A stretch of 54,705 nt of DNA from an uncultured Lachnospiraceae bacterium (GTDB lineage: Bacteria; Bacillota; Clostridia; Lachnospirales; Lachnospiraceae). The position numbers and the translations under genes are program-made. Positions 21,522 to 29,082 of the stretch are shown piece by piece; position 1 is the stretch's first letter, and the number at the start of each line of letters is the position of its first letter. The stretch is taken from positions 1-54,705 of the forward strand of contig CANOFW010000020.1 of the NCBI GenBank assembly GCA_947565425.1. Direction: 5' to 3'. A model generated the notes under the pieces. It ran no database searches. It saw nothing but the letters and a program-made list of their open reading frames with translations, and was not told the origin of the DNA.

Positions 21522-22709
21522 TTACGGAACCTGGAAGCCAATATTGGCAAGGGTGACCGGTTCTTCATCTTTTGTCGTCACCTCGAAGGTCAAATCTTGC
21601 TCTCCATCGTAGAGCACCATAATCTGCATGGTTGATGTACCGTCCTCATGCATATCCGTCCTCTGGTTCATCCACTGGAGCCAATTGCCCTGGCTGTCCT
21701 TAATTCCCACATAGGGGTCGTTGTATGGGTCGTTATACGGAGCCTTAGTGAAATCAGGAAGTTCAACCTCAACAACAAGCCCTGCCTTCGTTTTTACTGC
21801 GTTCTTCACGGTAATTCCATTTTCTTCTTTATTAATATCGAAGGACTCATTGTTTGATTTGTCAACGGTTACCGGGAATCTCAGATGCCAGTCGCCTTCC
21901 ACTTTGCCTGTGCTCACATATTCTCCTGATTCCTCCCACTGATCCCAGAGGTAACCTACGAACTGCTTTACGTCCCAGTCTACGACAAGCGTATCTTTTA
22001 CGCCAACCTCTAAATCTATCGGCTTCTCCTGGGCATCGGTCGGATTTATCAAGTCGATCTGGTTAATCGTTACAAAAGAGCCGTCTTTGGATTTATCAAA
22101 TGCTTTTGAGGAATAGCCTGACAACTGGGCGCCATCTACAAATATGGATGGGTTGCGTTGTCCCTCTTTCGTCTCCACGATAATACCATCCGCCTTATTC
22201 AGACCCTCGTTATCGGTTTTAATAGATGCAGTATAATAGAGGACATAACCGTCACAATAGACGTCGGACACGGAAACTGTCACGCCATTGTTCTCCATAG
22301 TCGTCACATAACTGCCCTGTTCCTGCTGCTTACTCACTTCATCCTGGATAGCCGTTGCGCTCTTGCCAAGCTTCGTATACATTTCTGTATCTTCTTTCTC
22401 GTATTTCTCACCCTGCGCATTCTCAACTAGATTGCCAAATACATTGCTGAAAATCTCTTTCGCCAACACCGGGTTCGCCAAACTTGTAATGCCGACCGCT
22501 ACCGCACATGCTGCCGCCATCCCTGCCGCTGCTTTCCATACTCTGCCTTTTTTATTTTTATCTTCCTTATTTCCCATTCTTCTTACCTCCATCAAAACCT
22601 TCTGTTTATGATAATCTTTTTCCCGGGAGGACAATTCTGTCTGTTCATATTCCCTGAAATCAGTTTCTACTTCATTCAGCAGCTGATAAATGTTTTTCTT
22701 CATCATCAC
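21522..22709 (-). CDS. DUF4179-type anti-sigma factor
   Basis: 395 residues. The first 50 residues (YQLLNEVETDFREYEQTEL...) are the cytoplasmic sigma-binding portion. One membrane segment lies at about 59-80 (WKAAAGMAAACAVAVGITSLA), followed by an extracytoplasmic DUF4179-like domain with a beta-rich C-terminal region. The start overlaps the sigma-factor stop (ATGATGATG context, four bases), the usual arrangement for co-translated sigma and anti-sigma. The outer domain presumably senses an envelope signal; what signal is unknown. Confidence 0.85.
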   Translation of the reverse strand: MMMKKNIYQLLNEVETDFREYEQTELSSREKDYHKQKVLMEVRRMGNKEDKNKKGRVWKAAAGMAAACAVAVGITSLANPVLAKEIFSNVFGNLVENAQGEKYEKEDTEMYTKLGKSATAIQDEVSKQQEQGSYVTTMENNGVTVSVSDVYCDGYVLYYTASIKTDNEGLNKADGIIVETKEGQRNPSIFVDGAQLSGYSSKAFDKSKDGSFVTINQIDLINPTDAQEKPIDLEVGVKDTLVVDWDVKQFVGYLWDQWEESGEYVSTGKVEGDWHLRFPVTVDKSNNESFDINKEENGITVKNAVKTKAGLVVEVELPDFTKAPYNDPYNDPYVGIKDSQGNWLQWMNQRTDMHEDGTSTMQIMVLYDGEQDLTFEVTTKDEEPVTLANIGFQVP

Positions 22710-23257
22710 ACACCTCTTTCTAATCGGAATTGCCTGCGGAGTTTCCGTTTGCTCCTGGACAGTCGGTTATAGATTACTTCTTTTTTCATTCCGGTCTCCC
22801 GGCTGACCTGTTCCACGGACTGCTCTTCCACATATAATCTCATAAACAATTCCCGATCGACAGGCTTTAACGTATCCAGCATCTTTTCCACTTCCTCTGA
22901 AATTTCCTGTTCTATCATAGCCGCGATTCTGTGGTCTTCCCTGGCAATCACAGTATCTTCAATATCCACGGTCGTAAGTTCTCGCTGATATTGCCGCAGA
23001 TAATCAATTGCCCGATACCTCGCAATGGCGGCTGCCCAATTTTTAAACGAATTTTTGCTTTCATCAAAGTCGGAAATATTCTGCCAGATTTTCAAAAGCA
23101 CATCATCCAGACATTCCTCCTGTCGTCCCGGCAAACAGAAAAGCTGTTTGCGTATGACGGACTTCAATAAGCCGCCATATGCGTCAATCACATATAAAAG
23201 CGCCTTTTCATTATGCAATTGTAATTGCCGAATATAATTGTGCTCTCCTATCTTCAT
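22706..23257 (-). CDS. ECF-type sigma-70 factor
   Basis: 183 residues. Region 2 spans about 20-95, with DDVLLKIWQNI and NWAAAIARYRAIDYLRQYQRE, and region 4 about 115-180, with LKPVDRELFMRLYVEEQS and a helix-turn-helix QVSRETGMKKEVIYNRLSRSKRKLR. There is no region 1 or 3, typical of ECF factors. Ribosome binding site GAGGAT precedes ATG 23257. It is co-transcribed with the DUF4179 anti-sigma gene. Targets cannot be inferred from this window, though the surface-glycan genes next door are plausible candidates. Confidence 0.9.
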   Translation of the reverse strand: MKIGEHNYIRQLQLHNEKALLYVIDAYGGLLKSVIRKQLFCLPGRQEECLDDVLLKIWQNISDFDESKNSFKNWAAAIARYRAIDYLRQYQRELTTVDIEDTVIAREDHRIAAMIEQEISEEVEKMLDTLKPVDRELFMRLYVEEQSVEQVSRETGMKKEVIYNRLSRSKRKLRRQFRLERGV

Positions 23258-23362
23258 AAATCATCCTCTTTTCCAAACCTGCGCGCGGTTGGTTTTGTAA
23301 TTACATTAATTATTACGGATAGCGAACAGATAATCTATCAAAATTATATTAATAAATAGAAT

Positions 23363-23444
23363 AAAGTGTGCTTGCACACTTTGACGCGCCGAGTGCAGAT
23401 TTGTCCTAAGGGGTACCAGGCTTGCCTGGGGGATGCCTTAGGAC
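23363..23444. repeat. Intergenic palindromes upstream of the sigma gene
   Basis: Two perfect palindromic structures lie in a gene-free stretch. The first is AAAGTGTG-CTTG-CACACTTT (23363-23382). The second is nested: outer arms GTCCTAAGG (23403-23411) and CCTTAGGAC (23436-23444) enclose an inner CCAGG-CTTG-CCTGG stem (23416-23429). Neither is followed by a T run placed for a nearby gene. They look like a folded intergenic repeat or small RNA region rather than simple terminators. Confidence 0.55.
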
Positions 23445-23487
23445 CATGACGCAGTAACATTTTCCTAGTGCACGAGTGCGCATATCA

Positions 23488-23553
23488 TTTTTATCTTATA
23501 GGAAAGCCCTTTCACGCTTTAGCGTGACAAGGTTCTTCCTATAAGATAAAAAA
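23488..23553. repeat. Dispersed hairpin repeat, copy 1
   Basis: Imperfect palindrome: outer arms ATCTTATAGGAA and TTCCTATAAGAT, middle CCTTT/AAGG, inner TCACGC-TTTA-GCGTGA. The core CTTTCACGCTTTAGCGTGAC recurs at 25015-25034 (copy 2). The outer arms differ between copies but stay complementary. It abuts the terminator of the phosphoramidate operon. Confidence 0.75.
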
Positions 23554-23581
23554 CCTCAACTGGGTTGCACCACAGTTGAGG
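23548..23581 (-). terminator. Terminator of the phosphoramidate-type operon
   Basis: CCTCAACTG (23581-23573), ten-base loop, CAGTTGAGG (23562-23554), then six T on the minus strand: a textbook Rho-independent terminator 37 bases after the CysC-like kinase stop. It marks the downstream end of the glycan-related gene block. Confidence 0.93.
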
Positions 23582-23618
23582 GATTCATTCTTTTCAAGAA
23601 CAAAATATCTCAGAAAAT

Positions 23619-24131
23619 TTAGCTTCCATATTTATGGGAAAGTATTATTTGCGCCTGCTCCTCTGGCGACTTATTTCCATCGTTTTGCAATACCAAATCC
23701 GGATTCTGTGGTTCTTCATACTCCACATGGATCCCCACTACAGATTCTTCATTTCCTTTTTCCGACCTGCTGTAGAGTCCTTTTTGATCCCGTTTCTGTA
23801 AAGTTTCCCAGGAAACTTTTACATATACTTCCCGATAATTTTGAATATGCTCACGATTCCACTCCCTTACACTGTGGAACATTGAAATTGTACAGCATAC
23901 AACGTTAATATCTTGTTTTTCTAACATCGCGCAAAGCCTGGAATAACGCATGGCGCATTTCCTGCGGTCTTCTGTCTCATATCCCAAATCACCGCCAAAT
24001 ACTTCACGCATGGTATCTCCATCAAGAAATACCGTATTGGGACACTTTTCTTTTAACTTCTCATAAACAATTTTTCCAATTGTTGTTTTTCCGGCGCCTG
24101 ACAAGCCGGTAATCCAGTATATTTCCGCCAT
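23619..24131 (-). CDS. CysC-like kinase, probable cytidine diphosphoramidate kinase (Cj1415-like)
   Basis: 170 residues of the adenylylsulfate-kinase fold: Walker A GLSGAGKTT at 9-17, LDGDTMREVFGG near 34-45, and the ISMFHSVREWNR segment. In C. jejuni the CysC homologue Cj1415 phosphorylates the 3'-hydroxyl of cytidine diphosphoramidate. I favour that role over sulfate activation because no ATP sulfurylase gene is present and the four upstream genes match Cj1416-Cj1420. Start ATG 24131 has AGGAGG upstream and overlaps the preceding stop by one base (TAATG). Last gene of the unit. Confidence 0.8.
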   Translation of the reverse strand: MAEIYWITGLSGAGKTTIGKIVYEKLKEKCPNTVFLDGDTMREVFGGDLGYETEDRRKCAMRYSRLCAMLEKQDINVVCCTISMFHSVREWNREHIQNYREVYVKVSWETLQKRDQKGLYSRSEKGNEESVVGIHVEYEEPQNPDLVLQNDGNKSPEEQAQIILSHKYGS

Positions 24132-24919
24132 TACATTTCCTCCTGTAACCTTGCCTCCACTACTTTCAGATCCGCGCAATCATCAATTTCAAACCAGCCC
24201 CGGTTAATGTGGATAGCTTTTAAATCATACTTTTCGTCAATCATTCCCTGCAACAAATCTGTCATATACATTTTATCGTATGTACGGGATGTCCGCCATA
24301 AAGGAACGCCCTGTGCCGACCGCTCCTTTGCTTTCCCCGCTACATCCAGCATCGCCTGAAGCCCTGATTCCTGAAAACGCATTAATCCGATGTACTGTGC
24401 TTGAACTCTCTGTAAATCCGTTGTCTTCTGTCCGATTTCCGTCAGTATATCATTCTCATTAAACATCAGCGTCTCGGCATCGTCAAGCGGATTCTCACAA
24501 CGCTCCGACCAGTAACTGTACCATCCATCATCCACAACCACAGAGGCAGCCGCTTTTGATTTGAGGATTTTTCGCAACACATTTTCATTATAAATAATAT
24601 CTCCATAGGAAATCAAGATGTCCTTTTGTGTTTCCATGAAAGCCCTTGCACACATCAGAGAATATACCATGTTCGTCGTCTCATATTCTGTATTTATGAT
24701 AAAATTCTGGGATGACGTTTCAAATTTTTTCTTTAAGACGTCTCCACGATAGCCGGCAATAATCGTGATGTCTTTCTGCTCAATTCCACAAGCATACATA
24801 ATATCAAGCTGCCGTTCAATAATGCTTGTCCCATTCACTTCCACCATACATTTGGGCCTGTCATCCGTCAATGGCCTAAGCCTGGTTCCCTGCCCCGCTG
24901 CTAAAATTATTACTTTCAT
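24131..24919 (-). CDS. Nucleotidyltransferase, probable CTP:phosphoglutamine cytidylyltransferase (Cj1416-like)
   Basis: 262 residues, a nucleotidyltransferase of the MobA/LicC/sugar-phosphate type: ILAAGQGTRLRPLTDDRPKC at 5-24, the metal-binding SYGDII near 104-109, and a C-terminal FEIDD. By sequence alone it could be a phosphocholine cytidylyltransferase (LicC). Its place between a Cj1417-like hydrolase and a Cj1415-like kinase argues for the Cj1416 reaction, CTP plus L-glutamine phosphate giving CDP-L-glutamine. GGAGG is nine bases before ATG 24919. A hairpin repeat lies between this gene and the upstream one. Confidence 0.78.
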   Translation of the reverse strand: MKVIILAAGQGTRLRPLTDDRPKCMVEVNGTSIIERQLDIMYACGIEQKDITIIAGYRGDVLKKKFETSSQNFIINTEYETTNMVYSLMCARAFMETQKDILISYGDIIYNENVLRKILKSKAAASVVVDDGWYSYWSERCENPLDDAETLMFNENDILTEIGQKTTDLQRVQAQYIGLMRFQESGLQAMLDVAGKAKERSAQGVPLWRTSRTYDKMYMTDLLQGMIDEKYDLKAIHINRGWFEIDDCADLKVVEARLQEEM

Positions 24920-24995
24920 GTCCTTTGCCCTCCCGTGCGCACAGTTCTTAACATTTATATCAAAAACAGATCTCTATAGAACAAAGCGGAATTGT

Positions 24996-25061
24996 TTTAT
25001 TTATAGTAAAGGCACTTTCACGCTTTAGCGTGACAAGGTCTTTACTATTTAAGATAAAAAT
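24996..25061. repeat. Dispersed hairpin repeat, copy 2, overlapping a stop codon
   Basis: Arms ATAGTAAAG and CTTTACTAT flank the same CTTTCACGCTTTAGCGTGAC core as copy 1 (23488-23553). Its right edge includes the last codons and stop of the amidotransferase-like gene at 25049. Inside the operon it could act as an mRNA-stability or attenuation element between the two genes. Confidence 0.75.
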
Positions 25062-25654
25062 AACTCTTTTATGCGTTCTATATCCTTGTCTGCAAAAGGA
25101 TTCTCCCGCTCTGGATGCCACATACTACCCATTATGGGATAATTATCCGCCATAACAGCCTCCACAACGCTATCTTCTGCCTGCGCCATGATCCGAAGCT
25201 GCTTCGTAACCCTCCTGCACGCAAGATTATGGTAACTATTCACTTCCATATCTCCCCAGGCTCCATGCACGATATGACGTACCGCCACATGATGCTCCAC
25301 AACTTCCAGCTCGCAGCCAAAATAATCTAAAATAGACTGCATACCACGGCAAAATCCATATACAGGAATATTATTCTTAATGGCAGCCTCTATCATACAG
25401 GCATCCGTATGATCCCGTTCTGGGGCTGTTCCCCCATATCTTTGAATACTATTGCCCCCTGTCAGTACAATGCCGACAGGCTGCAAAAGTTCCACAAACG
25501 CAGCCGGTTCTTCCACAACATTTGGCATTGGAACAGGAAGATAACCGCACGCTTGCAAGAAACGCGGAATATTCTGATCTGCGCAATCCCTACGTTCCTG
25601 ATAACTCTCAACCACCTCGACCCGCTGGGTATAAATGACCATTTTTTTTCTCAA
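25049..25654 (-). CDS. Class I glutamine amidotransferase-fold hydrolase, probable gamma-glutamyl-CDP-amidate hydrolase (Cj1417-like)
   Basis: 201 residues. The catalytic triad is visible: nucleophile Cys102 in YGFCRGMQ, and His180 and Glu182 in MWHPERE; the oxyanion-type LTGGNSI is near 64-70. In C. jejuni Cj1417 hydrolyses CDP-L-glutamine to glutamate and cytidine diphosphoramidate. The start is uncertain: TTG 25654 (used here) or ATG 25642, neither with an ideal ribosome binding site (AAAGGA is about 16 bases before the TTG). Alone it could be read as a gamma-glutamyl-GABA or other gamma-glutamyl hydrolase; the neighbours decide. Confidence 0.8.
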   Translation of the reverse strand: MRKKMVIYTQRVEVVESYQERRDCADQNIPRFLQACGYLPVPMPNVVEEPAAFVELLQPVGIVLTGGNSIQRYGGTAPERDHTDACMIEAAIKNNIPVYGFCRGMQSILDYFGCELEVVEHHVAVRHIVHGAWGDMEVNSYHNLACRRVTKQLRIMAQAEDSVVEAVMADNYPIMGSMWHPERENPFADKDIERIKELFLS

Positions 25655-25743
25655 CTTTATATCCCGTGTCCTTTCTGATTATGCGTCTGTTTTGGCTTTT
25701 CTTCAAATTTCAACTTCTCTGTCACAAAATCGAATCATTTTCT

Positions 25744-26492
25744 TTACCTGACCTGCGCCATCCATACCCGCGTTGTGTATGGCACTTTGATATAACTTTC
25801 CCCCTTCTGCAACACTGCTTTCCTTATTCTTTCAATAATAAACTCAAACTTATCTTTTGACTGACGCTCTATCGTGCCATGGGATTTAAAACCTTCAATA
25901 AAATCCTCCGCTAAGATTTCATGTTCCACCGTTCCCTCAATATAAATCACATCCTGAAACAGCCCGCTGTCATTAATTACCCCGGTCTGGTCTTCTCTTC
26001 TTGTTCCATAATTGTAATCTTCTATCTCAGCCTTGAGAATATCCTCAATCTCCTTTTGCAACGGGTCTTCCAAATCCCTATGGTTCCACATACATGCAAA
26101 CCAGCCCTGATCCTTTAAAATTCTTTTTGTCTCCAGCAAAGCTTTCTGACGGTCGCACACATTAAAAGATGAACCAAACGTCACCAGTTCAAATACATGT
26201 TCTTCCATCCCGCTCTGCTCTCCGGTTCCTTCAAACCACTTCACATCCTGGTATTTTTCCGTCCTGCGTATACCGTTTGCGCGCATTGCGTCGTTTGGCT
26301 CCACTGCAAATACTTTAAGCCCATACTCCGCCAGCTTCAATGTCAGATGCGCGGCGCCAGCCCCCATATCACAAGCGCTGTCCCCTTTTTTACTCCTGCA
26401 ATTTCAAGCATTTTATCAATCGCGCTCTGTGCATAATCCGGCCTTTTCAAATACGCTTCCGCTAAATTCGTGTAATCCCATTCTGTTTTCAT
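25744..26492 (-). CDS. SAM-dependent methyltransferase interrupted by a -1 frameshift
   Basis: Two frames together give a 249-residue class I methyltransferase. The 5' frame (from ATG 26492, MKTEWDYTNLAEAYLKRPDY) runs to a stop at 26343. The 3' frame supplies MGAGAAHLTLKLAEYGLKVF onward. Joined by a -1 shift at 26385-26391 the protein reads ...VKKGDSACDMGAGAAHLT, a perfect SAM-binding motif I. Either strain-specific inactivation, a sequencing error, or programmed frameshifting at A AAA AAG. C. jejuni MeOPN loci contain methyltransferase genes Cj1419/Cj1420 beside the glutamine kinase, so O-methylation of the phosphoramidate is the likely role. AAGGA lies ahead of the start. Confidence 0.75.
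26385..26391 (-). other. Slippery heptamer A AAA AAG at the methyltransferase frame break
   Basis: In the incoming frame the minus strand reads GTA AAA AAG GGG, so the heptamer A-AAA-AAG has the phase of the dnaX-type -1 slippage site. A -1 slip continues GGG GAC AGC, restoring the methyltransferase frame. An AGGAG lies directly upstream, but closer than the stimulatory site in dnaX. Confidence 0.6.
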
Positions 26493-26560
26493 ATTTCGCA
26501 ATCTTCCTTTCTTATCATATCCTGTTATCCAGCAAATCAACTCCCCTGCGGGAAAAAGGT

Positions 26561-28888
26561 TTATTTCAATATTCTGATCTGCTTACCTAACGCATCCAAC
26601 TCTAACACGTTTGCTTTCCTGTACTTTTCAAAATTCTTAGCGCCAACCCCCACTGCCGCCGGAATCCCAAGCTCTCCGGCGCGGATCGCCATATGGGAAT
26701 TTGCCCCGCCGTACATAGTGATAAAGCCCCGGATCCCCCTGGAAAATATCCAATCATATCCCGGATCTGCGCTTGGGATCAACACGATCCTCTCCAGCAT
26801 GTTATCCGCCTGCAAGCTGCTGTCTAAATAAGCCACTTCGCCCAACGCCTTTCCCGACGTGATGAAATTTGGCTCCGAATCCGGATAATAAAATGCAAAC
26901 ACTTCTTCCGGTCTGGCAATAAATGGCGGCAGTGTGAGCACGCGCGTCATTTCATAATTCGCCTTCCCATATGCAATCGTTTCTTTGATGTTTGCCCGTA
27001 TATCCTGCGTCGACGCATATAGATTCATAATTTTCTTTATATTGATATAGGCGCAGTCTTCCTTGGAAAATCCCTGGCTCTCCCCTACATTTCCAATCAA
27101 TTGAATTACCTTGCTCAAACTCTTGGTAAAGACAAATTTGCCATATTCCCTGCCTTCTATGACGCTTTTAATAAAATCCATTAACTCCAAAACATCATTT
27201 CTGAGGTCATTCTCCAGAAGTTTTCCCTTCAAGCGGTTTAACTGCTCCAAAGAAAGGCGGAACACTCCTTTTTTCTCCTGAGAATTTTTCATTTCCTGCC
27301 AATTAAAATACAAATCCGGTGCTTCGTCATAACGCACGGAACTGATGTCATAAGTTCCAGGACGCAAATGTCCATATTTTTTTAAAAACGCGCTTTTAGA
27401 TAACTCTTTCGCATCCGCATTCATTCCCGAACTAATGCTGTTCACCCCATTCATGAACAATTCATAATCCTGTTTACTGAGGATGCCACAGGTAACAAGT
27501 GACTGAAGAATCTGTACGGCGATAAAAGCCGCTCTTGCCAATCCCGCAAAAGGCAGCGTGCCATAACGTTTACAATCCTCTAACAGCCAATAGATCTTCT
27601 CTATCTCACCCATATCACTATCCAGAATTTCTTCGTAACGCTGTTCCAATATCTTTATTCTTTCTGCGTCTTTTCGCCACAATCCTCCTTTGTAATCAAT
27701 AATCTGGTTGGTGACATTTCTCAATGATTCAATAATTTTTGCTATTTCATCCTCTGTAAATCCATAATTTTTCAGAATCTGAATACGTTCCGGCAAATCG
27801 AGCGTATAGCAGGAGAACACAATCTCAAATTCTGCCTTATCATGTTTTTCAGGATTTTGTATCAATCGCTGCAAATAATAATTTACCAGCTTCTTGCTGA
27901 TTTCCTCATCCAATTCCGCCGGCACAAATGAATTAAAGCTTACGCGTACATCAATATACGGCAATCCGCAAAAATCTACCATCAACGGAAAACTACGCAA
28001 ATTGCGATAGCCATAATTATCTCTTTGATATGCCCATACATTGTCCGTGATAATTTCCTGATACAAAGACATGGCCAAAGGCTTCGGCCTTATTCCGATC
28101 ATCTCTGCGGGATTCCAGTCTGTCATGACACTATATACCGTCCGCTCGCCGCATAGAAACGGCTTGGGGGATTGGTCGCGGTGAATCTTATTACAAATAC
28201 GTTCCAATCCAGCTTTTTGTTTCTCAGAACTCACCCTTGACGTTCCCACGCAGAGTGTGCGCACCTGTAAAATATACAAATCCAGTTCTTTTGTAATCGC
28301 AAATTCCACATCAAGATTATCCTGTCCAAAAAACAACTCCAATTCCTTTAACGCTTTGATAAGATTCCCTAACTCGCCTGCATCTTTGCCGCTATCGCTT
28401 TCTTTAAAACAGTAATACAAACAGTTCTCACACTCGCTGCCCGATGTAATTGATGAAGTAGAACCCGTCCTATCATAATTTATAACATAATAGTTACCCA
28501 GCGTATTCGGTTCCAATGTAAATGCAACGCCGCAAACCGACACCTTTTCCAGCATCGGCTGCACCAACACCTGATTCTGCGGATTCATATCATCATAGGA
28601 AGCAACGACTCTATTGACTGCCTGCTCAAACTCAACGCTGCCGCTTACATCAGTGATTGATTCATACTTTCCCGCCTGAGAACTGACGTCTGTATCTTCA
28701 CATAATGAACTGCTCCTTACAATCACAGACTTTTTCCATTCTATCGCATCAAATGCATGAATAATCGCTTCTTTCGTTTTATCCCATTCTGCTACGGTAA
28801 AGGTAAACTGTGGAAGAACTTTTGCATATTCCAGTTGCCCATACAACCTTTTCAGCGTCTCTGCTTTTGTTCCCAGTTTCGCTTTCAT
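26561..28888 (-). CDS. PEP-synthase-fold kinase, probable L-glutamine kinase (Cj1418-like)
   Basis: 775 residues. The N-terminal part (to about 215) is an ATP-grasp PEP/pyruvate-binding domain (VIVRSSSLCEDTD near 54-66, LYILQVRTL). A long middle region follows, and the C-terminal swivelling phosphohistidine domain has GGANSHMAIRAGELGIPAAV with the His near 732. The PEP/pyruvate TIM-barrel domain of true PEP synthase is absent. C. jejuni Cj1418 has this makeup and phosphorylates the amide nitrogen of L-glutamine, the first step of phosphoramidate synthesis. First gene of the unit, under its own promoter. Confidence 0.82.
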   Translation of the reverse strand: MKAKLGTKAETLKRLYGQLEYAKVLPQFTFTVAEWDKTKEAIIHAFDAIEWKKSVIVRSSSLCEDTDVSSQAGKYESITDVSGSVEFEQAVNRVVASYDDMNPQNQVLVQPMLEKVSVCGVAFTLEPNTLGNYYVINYDRTGSTSSITSGSECENCLYYCFKESDSGKDAGELGNLIKALKELELFFGQDNLDVEFAITKELDLYILQVRTLCVGTSRVSSEKQKAGLERICNKIHRDQSPKPFLCGERTVYSVMTDWNPAEMIGIRPKPLAMSLYQEIITDNVWAYQRDNYGYRNLRSFPLMVDFCGLPYIDVRVSFNSFVPAELDEEISKKLVNYYLQRLIQNPEKHDKAEFEIVFSCYTLDLPERIQILKNYGFTEDEIAKIIESLRNVTNQIIDYKGGLWRKDAERIKILEQRYEEILDSDMGEIEKIYWLLEDCKRYGTLPFAGLARAAFIAVQILQSLVTCGILSKQDYELFMNGVNSISSGMNADAKELSKSAFLKKYGHLRPGTYDISSVRYDEAPDLYFNWQEMKNSQEKKGVFRLSLEQLNRLKGKLLENDLRNDVLELMDFIKSVIEGREYGKFVFTKSLSKVIQLIGNVGESQGFSKEDCAYINIKKIMNLYASTQDIRANIKETIAYGKANYEMTRVLTLPPFIARPEEVFAFYYPDSEPNFITSGKALGEVAYLDSSLQADNMLERIVLIPSADPGYDWIFSRGIRGFITMYGGANSHMAIRAGELGIPAAVGVGAKNFEKYRKANVLELDALGKQIRILK

Positions 28889-28968
28889 CTATTGTCCCTT
28901 CTTGACGCTTATACTTGCCTTTATCGTCCATATCATAATGATCCGAAAAGGCTGCTACTACAGATAAA

Positions 28969-28997
28969 ATTCTATATTATAGCCATTTCAATGTCAA
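28969..28997 (-). promoter_or_regulatory. Promoter of the phosphoramidate-type operon
   Basis: Minus strand TTGACA (28997-28992), 17-base spacer, TAGAAT (28974-28969), about 80 bases before the glutamine-kinase-like start. A second TATAAT inside the spacer could extend the melting region. It makes the five downstream genes a separately expressed unit within the glycan locus. Confidence 0.8.
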
Positions 28998-29029
28998 GTA
29001 GTGTTCGAGTTAAGCTTGTTGCATTGTAA

Positions 29030-29057
29030 AGGCAGGAGCAATATATCCGCCCTGCCT
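29030..29057 (-). terminator. Weak terminator after the LicD-type gene
   Basis: AGGCAGG and CCTGCCT pair (seven base pairs, 14-base loop) 26 bases after the LicD-type stop, followed by only TTTAC. Termination is probably partial, allowing some read-through into the phosphoramidate unit. Confidence 0.55.
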
Positions 29058-29082
29058 CTTAGAATTTCATTATAAACTTTAC

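Noticed and set aside
23619-24131. Sulfate-assimilation APS kinase (cysC)
   Set aside because: The fold is right, but no ATP sulfurylase or reductase genes are present and all neighbours match the phosphoramidate pathway, so the CDP-amidate kinase role is favoured.
26343-26540. Separate small 65-residue protein
   Set aside because: Its sequence continues the methyltransferase N-terminus and ends only because of the frame break; it is not an independent gene.
26561-28888. Phosphoenolpyruvate synthase for gluconeogenesis
   Set aside because: The C-terminal PEP/pyruvate barrel is missing and the protein ends right after the phosphohistidine domain, as in glutamine kinase Cj1418.
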